Positions 43,624 to 53,656 are shown, counted from the first letter of the stretch. The stretch is DNA of 64,000 nucleotides from Eubacterium sp. (GCA_017433825.1 JAFRGL010000006.1:124001-188000); one strand, 5' to 3'. Numbers and translations are program-made. The notes: generated from the sequence alone by a model not told the origin.

Positions 43624-46061
43624 AATGGTTCCTGAAAAGGCTGCTGCTGCTTTTTATCGTATTTGCGGCCAGCCTTGCCGTATTTTCCTTAATCATAAAC
43701 AGAAAACATAATTTCACGGATACCGAAGGCCGTCAGGCCGTTTCCCTGCCGATTCTGTACGTTCTGAACGGCAGTACGGAATACAATCCTATGTACGGCT
43801 ACCGGGATAAACCGAATCTGACGAATTTCCGGGAAACGGTTACCTGTGTTTCAGCCGACAGGAACCTGAACGTCCGTCTGTATAACTGCGGGATGTCCGT
43901 AAAAAGCATCACCTACACCGTGACCTCCCTGTCAGACAGTACAGTAATTGAAGAAGGCCGGGTGAAGCATCTGGCCGGGGACGGCAATGTGACCGAGGGC
44001 GATCTGCATCTGGAGGAACCCATTGCCATGGCCAGGGAGTACTCCCTGCTGTTTACCGTAGACGTGGGAGAGGAACGTCCGGTCTACTATCTGACCAGGG
44101 TTGTGTCCAGAAGCGGCCAGAACCTGGCATGGTATCTGGATTATACCGCGGATTTCTGTTCTCGGTGTCTGACAAAAGACCTGACGGATGAGATGAAAAA
44201 CCAGCTGGAGCCCACCAATGCCGGCATCACGTCCAGCTTCCATAAGGTGGATATCCATTCCCAGGAGGACAAAATCACCTGGGGGGACCTGGCGCCTTCC
44301 TTTGCGGTAAGTCCCACGACCAGGCTTCTGGAAATAAACGAAACAACCGTAAGCCTAGGCCTTGAATACATTATTTCCTACACAGGGAACTCCGGCGCAC
44401 AGGAGTTCTGCTACGTCTCCGAATTCTACCGTATGCGGAAAGCCCAGGATCATGTGATCCTTCTGGATTTCGAACGGACCTGCGATTCGTTCTTTGACGG
44501 CAACCTGCATGTCCTTACGGAAGAAGGCATCGACTTGGGCATTGCCGGCAGGGACACTCCTTACCGCTCGGATGCGGACGGCAATATCACGGCTTTTGTC
44601 AGGAACCGGGAACTGTGGGTCTATGACAGGCCTGCAAACAAGGTCACCTGCGCGTTTTCCTTCCGGGAAGAAAACGGGGAAATGGACCTTCGGGCTCTGC
44701 GCGGGACTATGGATATCCGCGTGTCAAATGTATCGGCAGACGGCAATACGGACTTTATCGTATTCGGCTATATGCCTTCCGGTGCCCATGAGGGGCTTTC
44801 CGGCGTCAGCGTTTACCGTTACAAAGCGGCGGACAATACCACAACGGAGAAACTCTTCATCCCGGTTTCGGACAGCTTTGACGTGCTGAAGGACAGTATG
44901 GAAAGGCTTTCCTACGTTAATACAGCAGGCCAGCTGTTCCTGTGCATCGGCAATTCCCTCTACCGGGTCGATACGGCTTCCTTTGCCGTTTCCGTCCTGG
45001 AGGACAACCTGGACTGGGATACATTCAAGGTGTCCGATTCCGGTATGATTATGTCCTGGATGGATGATGATAAAAACATCCGCCTGCTGAATCTGGAAAA
45101 AGGCGAAACGTCGGTTATTACCTCCCCGGGTGACATGCGGGTGCGAAACCTGGGATTTTCCGGCGAAGACGTCATTTTCGGCCTGGCGTATTTTTCCAAC
45201 AGCTATACGGACTCCGCCGGCAATGACGTATTCCTGATGAGCAAGATAGATATTGCGGATTTCACCGGGGAAGTCCGGATGGAGTATTACAGGAACGGCA
45301 TTTACGTGACGGATATCGTCCGCAGCGAAGACGTGCTCCTGCTGTCCAGGGTTGTGCGTTCGGAACTGGGTATTACCCGCATCAGCGATGACCAGGTGCT
45401 GTACTATGCGCCGTCCGCGACGAACAACGTTACCGTGGACCTGGTGGTGGACGAACGGAAGGGTACAGAAGTGATTTTAAACTGCCCCGGTTTCGGGGAG
45501 ACCTCCAACCTTCTGGAACTGCATGCCCGGTATACGGTCAACGACAGCATCCCCGAGGTGAAGATTGATGAACAGTATACGGAGGAAGAACAGTACTTCG
45601 TCTATGCGAAAGGGGGACTGATGGCCGTTACAGGCCATTTGAATGAGGCCGTCGGACTTGCGGATGCAAATGTGGGCGTGGTTTTAAACAGCGCCCAGCA
45701 GTATGTGTGGGAGAGGGGTAATGTGAAAGCCTTCGTAAAACTGGATCCCTCACAGATACCCCAGGAACTGCTTGCGGCGGATGCGACGGAATCTTCTGTT
45801 GCACAGGCCGTCGGAAACGGTTATAATATCTGGAACTTAAGCGGCTGTTCCCTGTCCAGTATCCGCTACCAGTTAAGCGGCGGTTATCCGGTTGCTGCGC
45901 GCTGGGGGGTGGGAGAGACTATCCTGATTCTGGGCTACGATCAGTACAATATCTGGATTTACAATCCCGCGGAGGGCGGACTGTCCGCCATTGCCTTTGA
46001 AGATGCCGAGCCGAGACTGGAGCGGATGGGCAATGTATTTATCAGCTATCATACAAAATAA
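43620..46061 (+). CDS. Large single-pass surface protein, possible degenerate C39-like C-terminus
   Basis: An 813-aa protein with one N-terminal membrane helix (about residues 8-27) and a long outer part. The middle (about 290-640) has repeated beta-strand pairs with Asp/Ser/Gly turns, like a propeller. The last 75 residues (GGYPVAARWGVGETILILGY, then IWIYNPAEGGLSAIAF) resemble the end of peptidase C39-like domains, but the usual His position holds a polar residue. I do not recognise a named family. The start overlaps the RluA-type gene by 4 nt. Confidence 0.72.
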   Translation: MKWFLKRLLLLFIVFAASLAVFSLIINRKHNFTDTEGRQAVSLPILYVLNGSTEYNPMYGYRDKPNLTNFRETVTCVSADRNLNVRLYNCGMSVKSITYTVTSLSDSTVIEEGRVKHLAGDGNVTEGDLHLEEPIAMAREYSLLFTVDVGEERPVYYLTRVVSRSGQNLAWYLDYTADFCSRCLTKDLTDEMKNQLEPTNAGITSSFHKVDIHSQEDKITWGDLAPSFAVSPTTRLLEINETTVSLGLEYIISYTGNSGAQEFCYVSEFYRMRKAQDHVILLDFERTCDSFFDGNLHVLTEEGIDLGIAGRDTPYRSDADGNITAFVRNRELWVYDRPANKVTCAFSFREENGEMDLRALRGTMDIRVSNVSADGNTDFIVFGYMPSGAHEGLSGVSVYRYKAADNTTTEKLFIPVSDSFDVLKDSMERLSYVNTAGQLFLCIGNSLYRVDTASFAVSVLEDNLDWDTFKVSDSGMIMSWMDDDKNIRLLNLEKGETSVITSPGDMRVRNLGFSGEDVIFGLAYFSNSYTDSAGNDVFLMSKIDIADFTGEVRMEYYRNGIYVTDIVRSEDVLLLSRVVRSELGITRISDDQVLYYAPSATNNVTVDLVVDERKGTEVILNCPGFGETSNLLELHARYTVNDSIPEVKIDEQYTEEEQYFVYAKGGLMAVTGHLNEAVGLADANVGVVLNSAQQYVWERGNVKAFVKLDPSQIPQELLAADATESSVAQAVGNGYNIWNLSGCSLSSIRYQLSGGYPVAARWGVGETILILGYDQYNIWIYNPAEGGLSAIAFEDAEPRLERMGNVFISYHTK

Positions 46062-46097
46062 TATATAAGACAGAAATATACTGCCGAAAGGAGAAAT

Positions 46098-47492
46098 ATG
46101 GAAAAACTGACCACAGTACGTGAAATATATAAGGAGAGGGAAAAATTCCTGAACACGAAGATTAAAGTCGGCGGCTGGGTACGCAGCGTCCGGGATTCCA
46201 AAAGTTTCGGATTCATCGTCCTGCACGACGGCTCATTCTTTGAAACGCTTCAGATTGTGTACCATGATACCATGGAAAACTTTGCGGAGGTGTCCGCGCT
46301 GAACGTAGGCGCGGCCATCGTGGTGGAAGGAACCCTGATTCCCACACCCGAAGCCAAGCAGCCTTTTGAAATCCAGGCCGATACCGTTACAGTGGAAGGT
46401 ACCTCTGCGCCGGATTACCCGCTGCAGAAAAAGCGCCACAGCCTTGAATACCTCCGGACCATTTCCCACCTGCGTCCCCGGACCAACACCTTCCAGGCGG
46501 TGTTCCGTGTGCGCTCCGTGGCTGCCTTTGCCATTCATAAATTCTTCCAGGAGCAGGGCTTTGTGTATGTGCATACGCCCATTATTACAGGAAGCGACTG
46601 TGAAGGCGCCGGCGAAATGTTCCATGTAACCACCCTGGATCTGGAAAACGTTCCGAAGAACGAAGACGGTACGGTGGATTATACAAAGGATTTCTTTAAG
46701 AAAACCGTAAACCTGACCGTAAGCGGGCAGCTGAACGTGGAAACTTATGCCCAGGCATTCCGGAACGTGTATACCTTCGGACCAACCTTCCGGGCCGAGA
46801 ACTCCAACACCACACGCCACGCGGCTGAGTTCTGGATGATTGAGCCGGAAATGGCTTTTGCCGATCTGGAGGATGACTGCAACATGGCCGAAGCCATGCT
46901 GAAATATGTTATCAAATATGTTCTGGAGCACTGCCCGGAAGAGATTGCTTTCTTCAATTCCTTCGTGGACAAGGGCCTTATTGAGCGGCTTACACACGTA
47001 GCAGAATCCGATTTCGGCCGCGTTTCCTATACGGAAGCGGTAAAAATCCTGGAAGAGCACAACGATGAATTTGAGTATAAGGTGTTCTGGGGCTGCGATC
47101 TCCAGACCGAGCATGAGAGATACCTCACCGAGAAAATATTCAAGCGTCCGGTGTTTGTTACCGATTACCCGAAGGAGATCAAGGCTTTCTATATGAAGCA
47201 GAACCCGGACGGCAAAACCGTGGCGGCAGCAGACTGTCTGGTTCCCGGCATCGGCGAGATTATCGGCGGCAGCCAGCGTGAGGATGATTACGACAAGCTG
47301 CTGGCCAGGATGGAAGAGCTGGGACTGCCCAGGGAAGAATACGAGTTCTACCTGGATTTAAGAAGGTTCGGCACCACCCGCCACGCCGGCTTCGGCCTTG
47401 GCTTCGAGCGCTGCATCATGTATCTGACCGGTATGGGCAACATCAGGGACGTGGTTCCCTTCCCAAGGACCGTCAACAACTGCGAACTGTAA
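46098..47492 (+). CDS. asnS: Asparagine--tRNA ligase
   Basis: A 464-aa class II aminoacyl-tRNA synthetase. It has an N-terminal OB anticodon-binding domain ([19 protein letters not shown]), class II motif 2 ([20 protein letters not shown]), and motif 3 ([16 protein letters not shown]). The use of the AsnRS-specific TRHAAEF string separates it from AspRS. Ribosome site AAAGGAG precedes the start. No T-box leader is visible. Confidence 0.96.
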   Translation: MEKLTTVREIYKEREKFLNTKIKVGGWVRSVRDSKSFGFIVLHDGSFFETLQIVYHDTMENFAEVSALNVGAAIVVEGTLIPTPEAKQPFEIQADTVTVEGTSAPDYPLQKKRHSLEYLRTISHLRPRTNTFQAVFRVRSVAAFAIHKFFQEQGFVYVHTPIITGSDCEGAGEMFHVTTLDLENVPKNEDGTVDYTKDFFKKTVNLTVSGQLNVETYAQAFRNVYTFGPTFRAENSNTTRHAAEFWMIEPEMAFADLEDDCNMAEAMLKYVIKYVLEHCPEEIAFFNSFVDKGLIERLTHVAESDFGRVSYTEAVKILEEHNDEFEYKVFWGCDLQTEHERYLTEKIFKRPVFVTDYPKEIKAFYMKQNPDGKTVAAADCLVPGIGEIIGGSQREDDYDKLLARMEELGLPREEYEFYLDLRRFGTTRHAGFGLGFERCIMYLTGMGNIRDVVPFPRTVNNCEL

Positions 47493-47547
47493 GGCGCACG
47501 CCTTCGGTTGACTTTAAAAGATTCGTCAGAATTAAAGGGGTTATTCT

Positions 47548-48612
47548 ATGCGGATTGTGCATACGGCGGATATTCACCTCCTGGCATCGCCTGATGCGGC
47601 TTATCCCTGGGGGCCTGCCAGAAAACAGGCCGTGCAGGATACTTTCGCGCGGCTTATCCAGGAAACGAAAAGGATGAAAGCGGACCTCCTGCTTATTGCG
47701 GGGGATCTGTTTCACCGCCGCCCTTCCTTTGACGATTTGAATGAAATAAACTATCTCTTCAGGCAAATCCCGGAGACGACAGTTGTACTTTGCGCGGGCA
47801 ATCATGATTTCATTTCGGAGAATTCCGTTTACAGGGCTTTTCCTTTCGCTGAAAATGTGATCGGCCTGTGGGAGCGTGTCTGTACATCGGTGCCTGTAAA
47901 GGGGAAGGACTGCCGTGTATACGGCCTGAGCTACTATGCCGCGCAGGCGCCTTACAATCTTTATGAAGGCGTTAAGGCGTCCGGCAGCGAAAGATATCAT
48001 ATCCTTCTCCTTCACGGCGGCGATGCGCAGCACAGCCCGATTGACACCGTACAGCTTCAGTCTGCGGGATTTGACTATATTGCCCTCGGGCATATTCATA
48101 TGCCGGGCGTTCTGCTGCCTCATCTTGCCGCATTTCCCGGAAGCCTGGAACCGCTGGATCCTTCAGAAACAGGGCAGAGGGGTTTTATTGTCTGTGAACT
48201 GCCGGATACAGGAAAACCATCCATTGAATTTGTGCCTTTTTCCTCTGCCGTATATACGGATATGGATCTGGAAATACAGGCAGACACCTCCCTTTACGAG
48301 CTGAAACAGAAGGTAAGGGAAGAGGCGGAAAGACTGGGAAAAGAAAATATTTACACACTGCGGCTGTCCGGAAGCGGGCGGGTATTTGCCGATCTGCGGC
48401 CGGAAATATTCCGGGACGAGGCAAATATTATCGCGATCGCGGACGAAACTTTGTCAGATGCGTACCTGGAGAAACTTTGCGCGGAAGAACCGGACGGTGT
48501 TCTCGCCCAGTTTATAAAAGCCTGCCGCGCTTTGGCCGGACCTGAAAAAGAAGCAGCCATGAAGGAAGGCGTTTCAGCCATTCTTGCGGCCGCGGAAAAG
48601 AGGCGCCGATGA
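47548..48612 (+). CDS. SbcD/YhaO-like metallophosphoesterase
   Basis: A 354-aa nuclease subunit of the Mre11/SbcD family. All metal motifs are present: HTADIHL, GDLFHR, GNHDF, LLHGGD and GHIHMP. It resembles Bacillus YhaO, which pairs with the ATPase YhaN; the next gene, overlapping by 4 nt, is such an ATPase. The pair probably processes DNA ends, but activity is inferred. Confidence 0.88.
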   Translation: MRIVHTADIHLLASPDAAYPWGPARKQAVQDTFARLIQETKRMKADLLLIAGDLFHRRPSFDDLNEINYLFRQIPETTVVLCAGNHDFISENSVYRAFPFAENVIGLWERVCTSVPVKGKDCRVYGLSYYAAQAPYNLYEGVKASGSERYHILLLHGGDAQHSPIDTVQLQSAGFDYIALGHIHMPGVLLPHLAAFPGSLEPLDPSETGQRGFIVCELPDTGKPSIEFVPFSSAVYTDMDLEIQADTSLYELKQKVREEAERLGKENIYTLRLSGSGRVFADLRPEIFRDEANIIAIADETLSDAYLEKLCAEEPDGVLAQFIKACRALAGPEKEAAMKEGVSAILAAAEKRRR

Positions 48613-50090
48613 TTATTGAGGAAATCAGAATCGGCGGCTTCGGCAGCCTTGCCGGGGAACGGCTTTCCTTCTCGCCGGGAATCAATGTGGTCACCGGGGA
48701 CAACGAAAGCGGTAAATCCACCGCTGCGGGCTTCATCAAAGCCATGCTTTACGGCGTGGAAAAACAGCGGGGAAGGGCCTCACGGACGGACGAATATACA
48801 AGATATGAACCGAAAGACAGCTCATTTCCTTTTGAAGGCGGGATGCGTTTTTTAAGTGAAGGAAGAACCTTTGAGCTGACCAGGGCTTTTTCTGCTGGAA
48901 GAGCAAAGGATACACTGGTCTGCATTTCCGGACAGACGGCTCAGGCCGGGTCACAGACAGACCTGGAGGAGATGCTGGGCGGCGTCACCGCCGAACTTTT
49001 TGAAGAAACAAGAAAGCTTTCCTCTGATTCCCTGAATATGCGTAAGAAGGATGTGGAGACATTCAGGGAAAGTCTTTTAAGATCTCTTCAGGACCGGAAA
49101 ACGGATGAAATATCGGGTGCTTTGTCTGTCCTGAAAGAAAGAAGGAAGGCTTCCGAAAACCGCCTCAGGCAGCTGGAAGAAGCCGGGATATCAAAAGACA
49201 GGGAGAAGGATATTGCTTTGTCTCTTCTTGCAGACGAAGAAGAATCCTTAAAGAAACGGCTGAAATCGGTTTCCGCATTAAGAAAACACACAAATAAGAT
49301 TTCGCTGCCCGCGGTGATAAATTTTGCGGTAAGCATCTGCGCTTTGCTTTGCGGGCTTATCATCCGCGGAAAAAGTTTTCCTGCTTTCATGACCGTTTTT
49401 GCGGTGTTTCTGGCTGTCGGCATTTTTCTTGCAGCAAGGAGCCGTACTGATAATACCCGGCTTGCCGAGGCAGCTGCATTGCTGAAGCGGGAGATTGCGG
49501 ACAAGGAACGGCAGATGGAAAGTATCCGGAATGAACGGGCTGTACTGTCCAATGACCTGCGTCAGGAGCAGGAGCAGACCGTCCTTTCCGGTATAAGGAA
49601 GGCCATTCAGATACTGGAGGAAATCGGTGAAAGACAGAAGAAAGCGGCTGCGGAAGCAGTAAAGGAAAGAACGGCAGAGTTGTTTGCGGAGATTACCGGG
49701 GACAGCAGAAGAACCGTGTTGCTGGACGACAGCCTGGAGTTTTCCCTTTATGAGGAAGACAGGCTGATACCTGCGTGGCAGTGCAGCGCCGGTACAAGGG
49801 CCCAGATGGATTTCGCCCTGCGGACGGCCGCCTGGGAAGCACTGGACAGGGCTGAACCGCTCCCCCTTATACTGGATGACGCTTTTATCAGCTATGACGA
49901 CATACGCCTTACCAATGTGCTGCGGCTTTTATACAAAGAAAAAAAGCAGGTGATACTGTTCACCTGCCAGTCAAGGGAAGAAAACATATTAACGAGGCTG
50001 GGGCTTCCTTTTACAAAGGTTTCCTGGTCAGGAACCGGAGCAAATGTCAAGGACGGTGTCCAGCTCGAGATGTCCGCCGAAGAGCTTTAA
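48609..50090 (+). CDS. Short YhaN/SbcC-like ATPase
   Basis: A 493-aa SMC-like ATPase partner of the upstream nuclease. Walker A is GDNESGKST and Walker B is LPLILDDAFISYDD, with coiled coils in between. Two membrane-like helices sit in the middle of the coiled coil (about residues 230-280), a YhaN feature. It is about half the length of YhaN (about 960 aa), so most of the coiled coil is missing. The 3' 63 nt overlap the hisA gene tail-to-tail. Confidence 0.82.
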   Translation: MIIEEIRIGGFGSLAGERLSFSPGINVVTGDNESGKSTAAGFIKAMLYGVEKQRGRASRTDEYTRYEPKDSSFPFEGGMRFLSEGRTFELTRAFSAGRAKDTLVCISGQTAQAGSQTDLEEMLGGVTAELFEETRKLSSDSLNMRKKDVETFRESLLRSLQDRKTDEISGALSVLKERRKASENRLRQLEEAGISKDREKDIALSLLADEEESLKKRLKSVSALRKHTNKISLPAVINFAVSICALLCGLIIRGKSFPAFMTVFAVFLAVGIFLAARSRTDNTRLAEAAALLKREIADKERQMESIRNERAVLSNDLRQEQEQTVLSGIRKAIQILEEIGERQKKAAAEAVKERTAELFAEITGDSRRTVLLDDSLEFSLYEEDRLIPAWQCSAGTRAQMDFALRTAAWEALDRAEPLPLILDDAFISYDDIRLTNVLRLLYKEKKQVILFTCQSREENILTRLGLPFTKVSWSGTGANVKDGVQLEMSAEEL

Positions 50091-50807
50091 GGCGCTGCCG
50101 ATGGTCACGTCCAGCCTGCCTTCCCCGATGGACTTTAAGAGACGTACGTCATCGTACTTGCTGATGCCGCCGGCGTAGGTAATGGGGAAATCCTCCATCC
50201 GCGACAAGAGACGCACCAGGTCGGTTTCGATGCCGGTCTGCTTGCCTTCGGTATCCACCGCATGGACCAGGAATTCGTCGCAGAAGGCGGATAGACTGTC
50301 CAGCACCTCGAGATTCAGCTTCATATTCGTGAATTTCTGCCATCTGTCGGTTACGATGTAGTAGTCATCCCCGGATTTGCGGCAGCTTAAGTCAAGGACC
50401 AGATGTTCTTTCCCAACAGCCAGTACCAGACGGTTCAGGTTTTCCAGCGACAGTTCCCCGTCATGAAAAACGTAGGAGGTGACAATGACGTGGGAAGCGC
50501 CGGCGTCCAGAAATTCCGCCGCGTTCTCATCATTGATGCCGCCGCCCACCTGCATGCCGCCGGGCCAGGCGTTTAAGGCGGAAAGGGCCTGGGATTTGGT
50601 ATCGATATAATAATCCGAAGAGGCGGGGTTCAGCATGATAACATGCCCGCCGTTAAGCCCCAGCGCTTCGTAAAGAAGGGCGTAGTGGGCCGCGTCGGCT
50701 ACAGAGACAAAATTCTCTATGGCCGTATTTCCCTCGTCTCTGAGACTGTCGCCGACAATTTGTTTAACTTTTCCGTTGTGAATGTCTATACACGGACGAA
50801 ATCTCAT
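50028..50807 (-). CDS. hisA: HisA-type isomerase, eukaryote-like form
   Basis: A 259-aa phosphoribosylformimino-AICAR phosphate isomerase of histidine synthesis. It matches yeast His6 more than bacterial HisA: RPCIDIHNGKVKQIVG at the start, VGGGINDENAAEFL, VIVTSYVF, LVLDLSCRKS and ITYAGGI. The DLSCRK string and the lack of the usual bacterial N-terminal AIDL form are typical of the eukaryote-type branch, which also occurs in some bacteria. No other his gene is close. Its 3' end overlaps the opposite ATPase gene. Confidence 0.88.
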   Translation of the reverse strand: MRFRPCIDIHNGKVKQIVGDSLRDEGNTAIENFVSVADAAHYALLYEALGLNGGHVIMLNPASSDYYIDTKSQALSALNAWPGGMQVGGGINDENAAEFLDAGASHVIVTSYVFHDGELSLENLNRLVLAVGKEHLVLDLSCRKSGDDYYIVTDRWQKFTNMKLNLEVLDSLSAFCDEFLVHAVDTEGKQTGIETDLVRLLSRMEDFPITYAGGISKYDDVRLLKSIGEGRLDVTIGSALKLFGGHLELDTVLDICSGS

Positions 50808-50877
50808 AGCTGCCTCCGGTCTGCTTCCGATTAACCGGCCTTAAAGAAGGCCTTGCGTTCGGTTTTATTTTGGGAAC

Positions 50878-50906
50878 ATTTTAGGAAACAAACGCATGGA
50901 AGTCAA
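50878..50906 (-). promoter_or_regulatory. Promoter of hisA
   Basis: On the minus strand TTGACT (50901-50906), 17 bp, TAAAAT (50878-50883). Confidence 0.7.
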
Positions 50907-50925
50907 GGGGCGGGGCTGCAAAAAG

Positions 50926-50954
50926 TTGATTTCTTCGATAGCATCTGATATAAT
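50926..50954 (+). promoter_or_regulatory. Promoter of the MBOAT/DHHW pair
   Basis: TTGATT (50926-50931), 17 bp, perfect TATAAT (50949-50954), 55 nt before the MBOAT start codon. Confidence 0.75.
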
Positions 50955-51009
50955 CAACAGGCTTTTACCTGAAGAATAAAAGAACGTTTAGAATACCGGA
51001 GATTAGAAA

Positions 51010-52404
51010 ATGGTATTTTCCTCTGCAGTTTTCGTATGGCTGTTCCTTCCGATAGTCTTTGTCGTAAACTGCTTTCTGAAAACGAAAATTTCAAATCTTT
51101 TCCTGCTGGCTGCAAGCCTTGTTTTCTATGCCTGGGGCGAACCGCTGCTTGTATTTGTCATGATTATTTCCATCGTGATAAACTGGGCGGCTGCCGTTGG
51201 CATTTTCCGGCATCCAAAGTATAAAAAGCTTTTCCTCATTGTCGGAATTGTTGTCAACCTGGGCCTTCTGGGGTATTACAAATATGCCGGCTTCCTGGTT
51301 TCCATGATTAACCGCGCTGCGGGCCGGGATCTTTTCTCTGTTCCGCAGATTGCGCTTCCCATCGGCATTTCCTTTTTTACTTTCCAGGCCTTATCCTTTG
51401 TGATCGATGTTTACAGGGGCGAAGAGAAGAAGTGTCCGCGGCTTATCAACACTGCGCTGTATATTTCCTTCTTCCCGCAGCTGATTGCCGGACCGATTGT
51501 CAAATACAGGGATATTAATTACCAGATACAGAAGAGAAGCGTGACCTCCGACAAGGTAGCCGCCGGCTTTAAAAGGTTTATATACGGGCTGGGGAAAAAG
51601 GTGCTTATCGCAAATGTGCTGGGTGCCTGTGCGGACAAGCTTTTCGGGCTGGATGTTACAGGCATATCCGGCAGCCTTGCGTGGATTGCGTCGCTTCTGT
51701 ATACTTTCCAGATTTACTACGACTTTTCCGGATATTCTGATATGGCCATTGGCCTGGGAAAAATGTTCGGTTTCAGAATTCTGGAAAACTTTGACCATCC
51801 CTTCCTTTCCAAATCCATACAGGAATTCTGGAGAAGGTGGCATATTTCCCTGGGCTCCTGGTTCAGGGAGTATCTGTACATTCCCCTGGGCGGAAACCGG
51901 AAAGGCAGTGTCAGGACTTATGTCAACCTGTTTATCGTTTTTTTCCTGACCGGGCTGTGGCACGGCGCCAATGTCTGCTTTATTGTCTGGGGACTTTACC
52001 ACGGAATACTGTCTGTCATTGAAAGGCTGGGATTCTCCAAAGTACTGAATAAACATAAGGCTTTCGGCTGGATTTATACTTTCCTGCTTGCTAACTTCGG
52101 CTGGGTGATATTCCGGATGGAAAATATGCATAACTCGCTGATTTTCATCAAAAGGATGATTCTTCCCTGGAAATATCTGCAGTACCAGGTGCCGCTGGCA
52201 CAGTATGTGGACGTGAAAACCGTTGTGGTGCTGATTCTGGCAGTCATAGGCTGCGGGCTTCTGACCGTTATCATTCCCAGAAAGATAAGAAGATGGTGGA
52301 AAGGCTCCGTACCTGAAGCGGTATTCTGTGTATTTGTACTTGTATTATGCATTGCGGCCATGGCTGCAAATACTTACAATCCGTTTATTTATTTCCAGTT
52401 CTGA
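51010..52404 (+). CDS. MBOAT-family O-acyltransferase (AlgI-like)
   Basis: A 464-aa membrane protein with about ten or more helices, of the AlgI/DltB group that moves acetyl groups across the membrane onto polysaccharides. The family strings IALPIGISFFTFQALSFVID, FPQLIAGPIVKY, EFWRRWHISLGSWFREYLY and the catalytic His region FLTGLWHGAN are all intact. It is paired with a DHHW protein 20 nt downstream, the usual partner arrangement. Confidence 0.93.
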   Translation: MVFSSAVFVWLFLPIVFVVNCFLKTKISNLFLLAASLVFYAWGEPLLVFVMIISIVINWAAAVGIFRHPKYKKLFLIVGIVVNLGLLGYYKYAGFLVSMINRAAGRDLFSVPQIALPIGISFFTFQALSFVIDVYRGEEKKCPRLINTALYISFFPQLIAGPIVKYRDINYQIQKRSVTSDKVAAGFKRFIYGLGKKVLIANVLGACADKLFGLDVTGISGSLAWIASLLYTFQIYYDFSGYSDMAIGLGKMFGFRILENFDHPFLSKSIQEFWRRWHISLGSWFREYLYIPLGGNRKGSVRTYVNLFIVFFLTGLWHGANVCFIVWGLYHGILSVIERLGFSKVLNKHKAFGWIYTFLLANFGWVIFRMENMHNSLIFIKRMILPWKYLQYQVPLAQYVDVKTVVVLILAVIGCGLLTVIIPRKIRRWWKGSVPEAVFCVFVLVLCIAAMAANTYNPFIYFQF

Positions 52405-52424
52405 AGAAAGGAGGGGCGGTGAAT

Positions 52425-53552
52425 ATGACACAGAAGAAAATATCGAAAGTGATCCTGCTGGCAGCGCTGGTCATACTTATCTGCCTCATCTGGCCCATCT
52501 GGGCGATTTTCGGGAAAATGACCGATACAGGGAATCTGGAAAAGAGAGAACTGGCTCCGGCTCCAGTCATGTCGAAGGAAAACTATACGGCATTTTCCGG
52601 ACAGTTTGAAGCTTTCTTTAATGACAGACTTCCTTTCCGGAACAGTCTTATCAGGCTCTACAATACTGTGGATTTCAGCCTTTTCGGAATATCCGGTAAT
52701 GAAGACGTGGTTGTCGGAAAACACGACTGGCTTTTTTATGCGAAGAAAGAAGACGGCGATCCCATGCGCAGCTACCGCGGGGAAGATATGAACAGCGACG
52801 CGGAGCTTGCCCAGATTGCGGATGCGCTGACAGCTGCCCGGGATGAACTGGCGTCCATGAATATCGAATTCGTGGTTTTCCTGATGCCGAACAAGGAAAG
52901 GATATATTTTGAAGAAATGCCGGACGGAACCGGCCTTCCTGCCAAAGATTACGGAACCAGCCAGCTGGTAAGATATCTGAAAGAAAATACCGACCTGCGT
53001 GTCGTTTATGTATATGACACACTGATGGCGGAAAAAACGGCACACCCGGAAAGGCTTCTTTATTACAAGACCGATACGCACTGGAATGAAGCGGGAGGAT
53101 ATGCCGGCGCGAGGGTCCTGCTTTCAGAGCTGGGTGTGGATATGCCGCCGCTGTCCGCATTAACTATTACTGAAAAGCAGGATGTTCCCGAGGGCCTTGG
53201 GGACCTGGCGGATATGATGAATCTGCCTTATCTGAAAAGCAGGGACCGGCATTATGAACTGTCAGGATGGGGAGAGGAGAATATTACTTTCTGCGAAAAG
53301 GATTTCTTCACTCATTTCTCCTACCGTGCCGAAAATGCGGATGACCGGAAGCTGTTTGTCTACCGGGATTCCTTCTGTACCGCAATCTCCGATTACCTCG
53401 GAGCGCAGTTTTCAGAGAGCGAGATGGTGCATTACAGCACTTACAGCCGTAAAGACCTGGAAGAGGCAAAACCGGATATTTTTGTCCTGCAGATGGTGGA
53501 GAGAAATACAAGGCTTATCGGTACATTCACGGTGGACGGCCATATGGAATAA
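52425..53552 (+). CDS. DHHW-family protein (AlgJ/AlgX-like acetyltransferase partner)
   Basis: A 375-aa protein with an N-terminal membrane anchor (about residues 8-28) and an outer SGNH-like domain. It has YKTDTHWNEAGGY, the Asp-x-His motif of the DHHW/AlgJ family, and a conserved YRDSFCTAI serine block near residue 306. Frame extends upstream to 52347, but AAGGAGG before ATG 52425 sets the start. It probably transfers the acetyl group delivered by the MBOAT protein to a cell-surface glycan. Confidence 0.88.
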   Translation: MTQKKISKVILLAALVILICLIWPIWAIFGKMTDTGNLEKRELAPAPVMSKENYTAFSGQFEAFFNDRLPFRNSLIRLYNTVDFSLFGISGNEDVVVGKHDWLFYAKKEDGDPMRSYRGEDMNSDAELAQIADALTAARDELASMNIEFVVFLMPNKERIYFEEMPDGTGLPAKDYGTSQLVRYLKENTDLRVVYVYDTLMAEKTAHPERLLYYKTDTHWNEAGGYAGARVLLSELGVDMPPLSALTITEKQDVPEGLGDLADMMNLPYLKSRDRHYELSGWGEENITFCEKDFFTHFSYRAENADDRKLFVYRDSFCTAISDYLGAQFSESEMVHYSTYSRKDLEEAKPDIFVLQMVERNTRLIGTFTVDGHME

Positions 53553-53624
53553 TGCGTTTCTGCCAGCAGGTGAGACGCTTGTAAGGCCGGACAAGGCACA
53601 CTTTTCAGGTTGTTTAAGTTTTTG

Positions 53625-53653
53625 TTGACAAATGACAGGTCAGCACATATAAT
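53625..53653 (+). promoter_or_regulatory. Consensus promoter of tRNA-Pro
   Basis: TTGACA (53625-53630), exactly 17 bp, TATAAT (53648-53653): a perfect sigma-A consensus. Confidence 0.92.
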
Positions 53654-53656
53654 AGC

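Noticed and set aside
46062-46097. T-box leader before asnS
   Set aside because: The gap is 36 nt, too short for a T-box, and no T-box sequence occurs there.
46233-47114. 293-aa open frame on the minus strand
   Set aside because: It is antisense to asnS, whose motifs are all intact.
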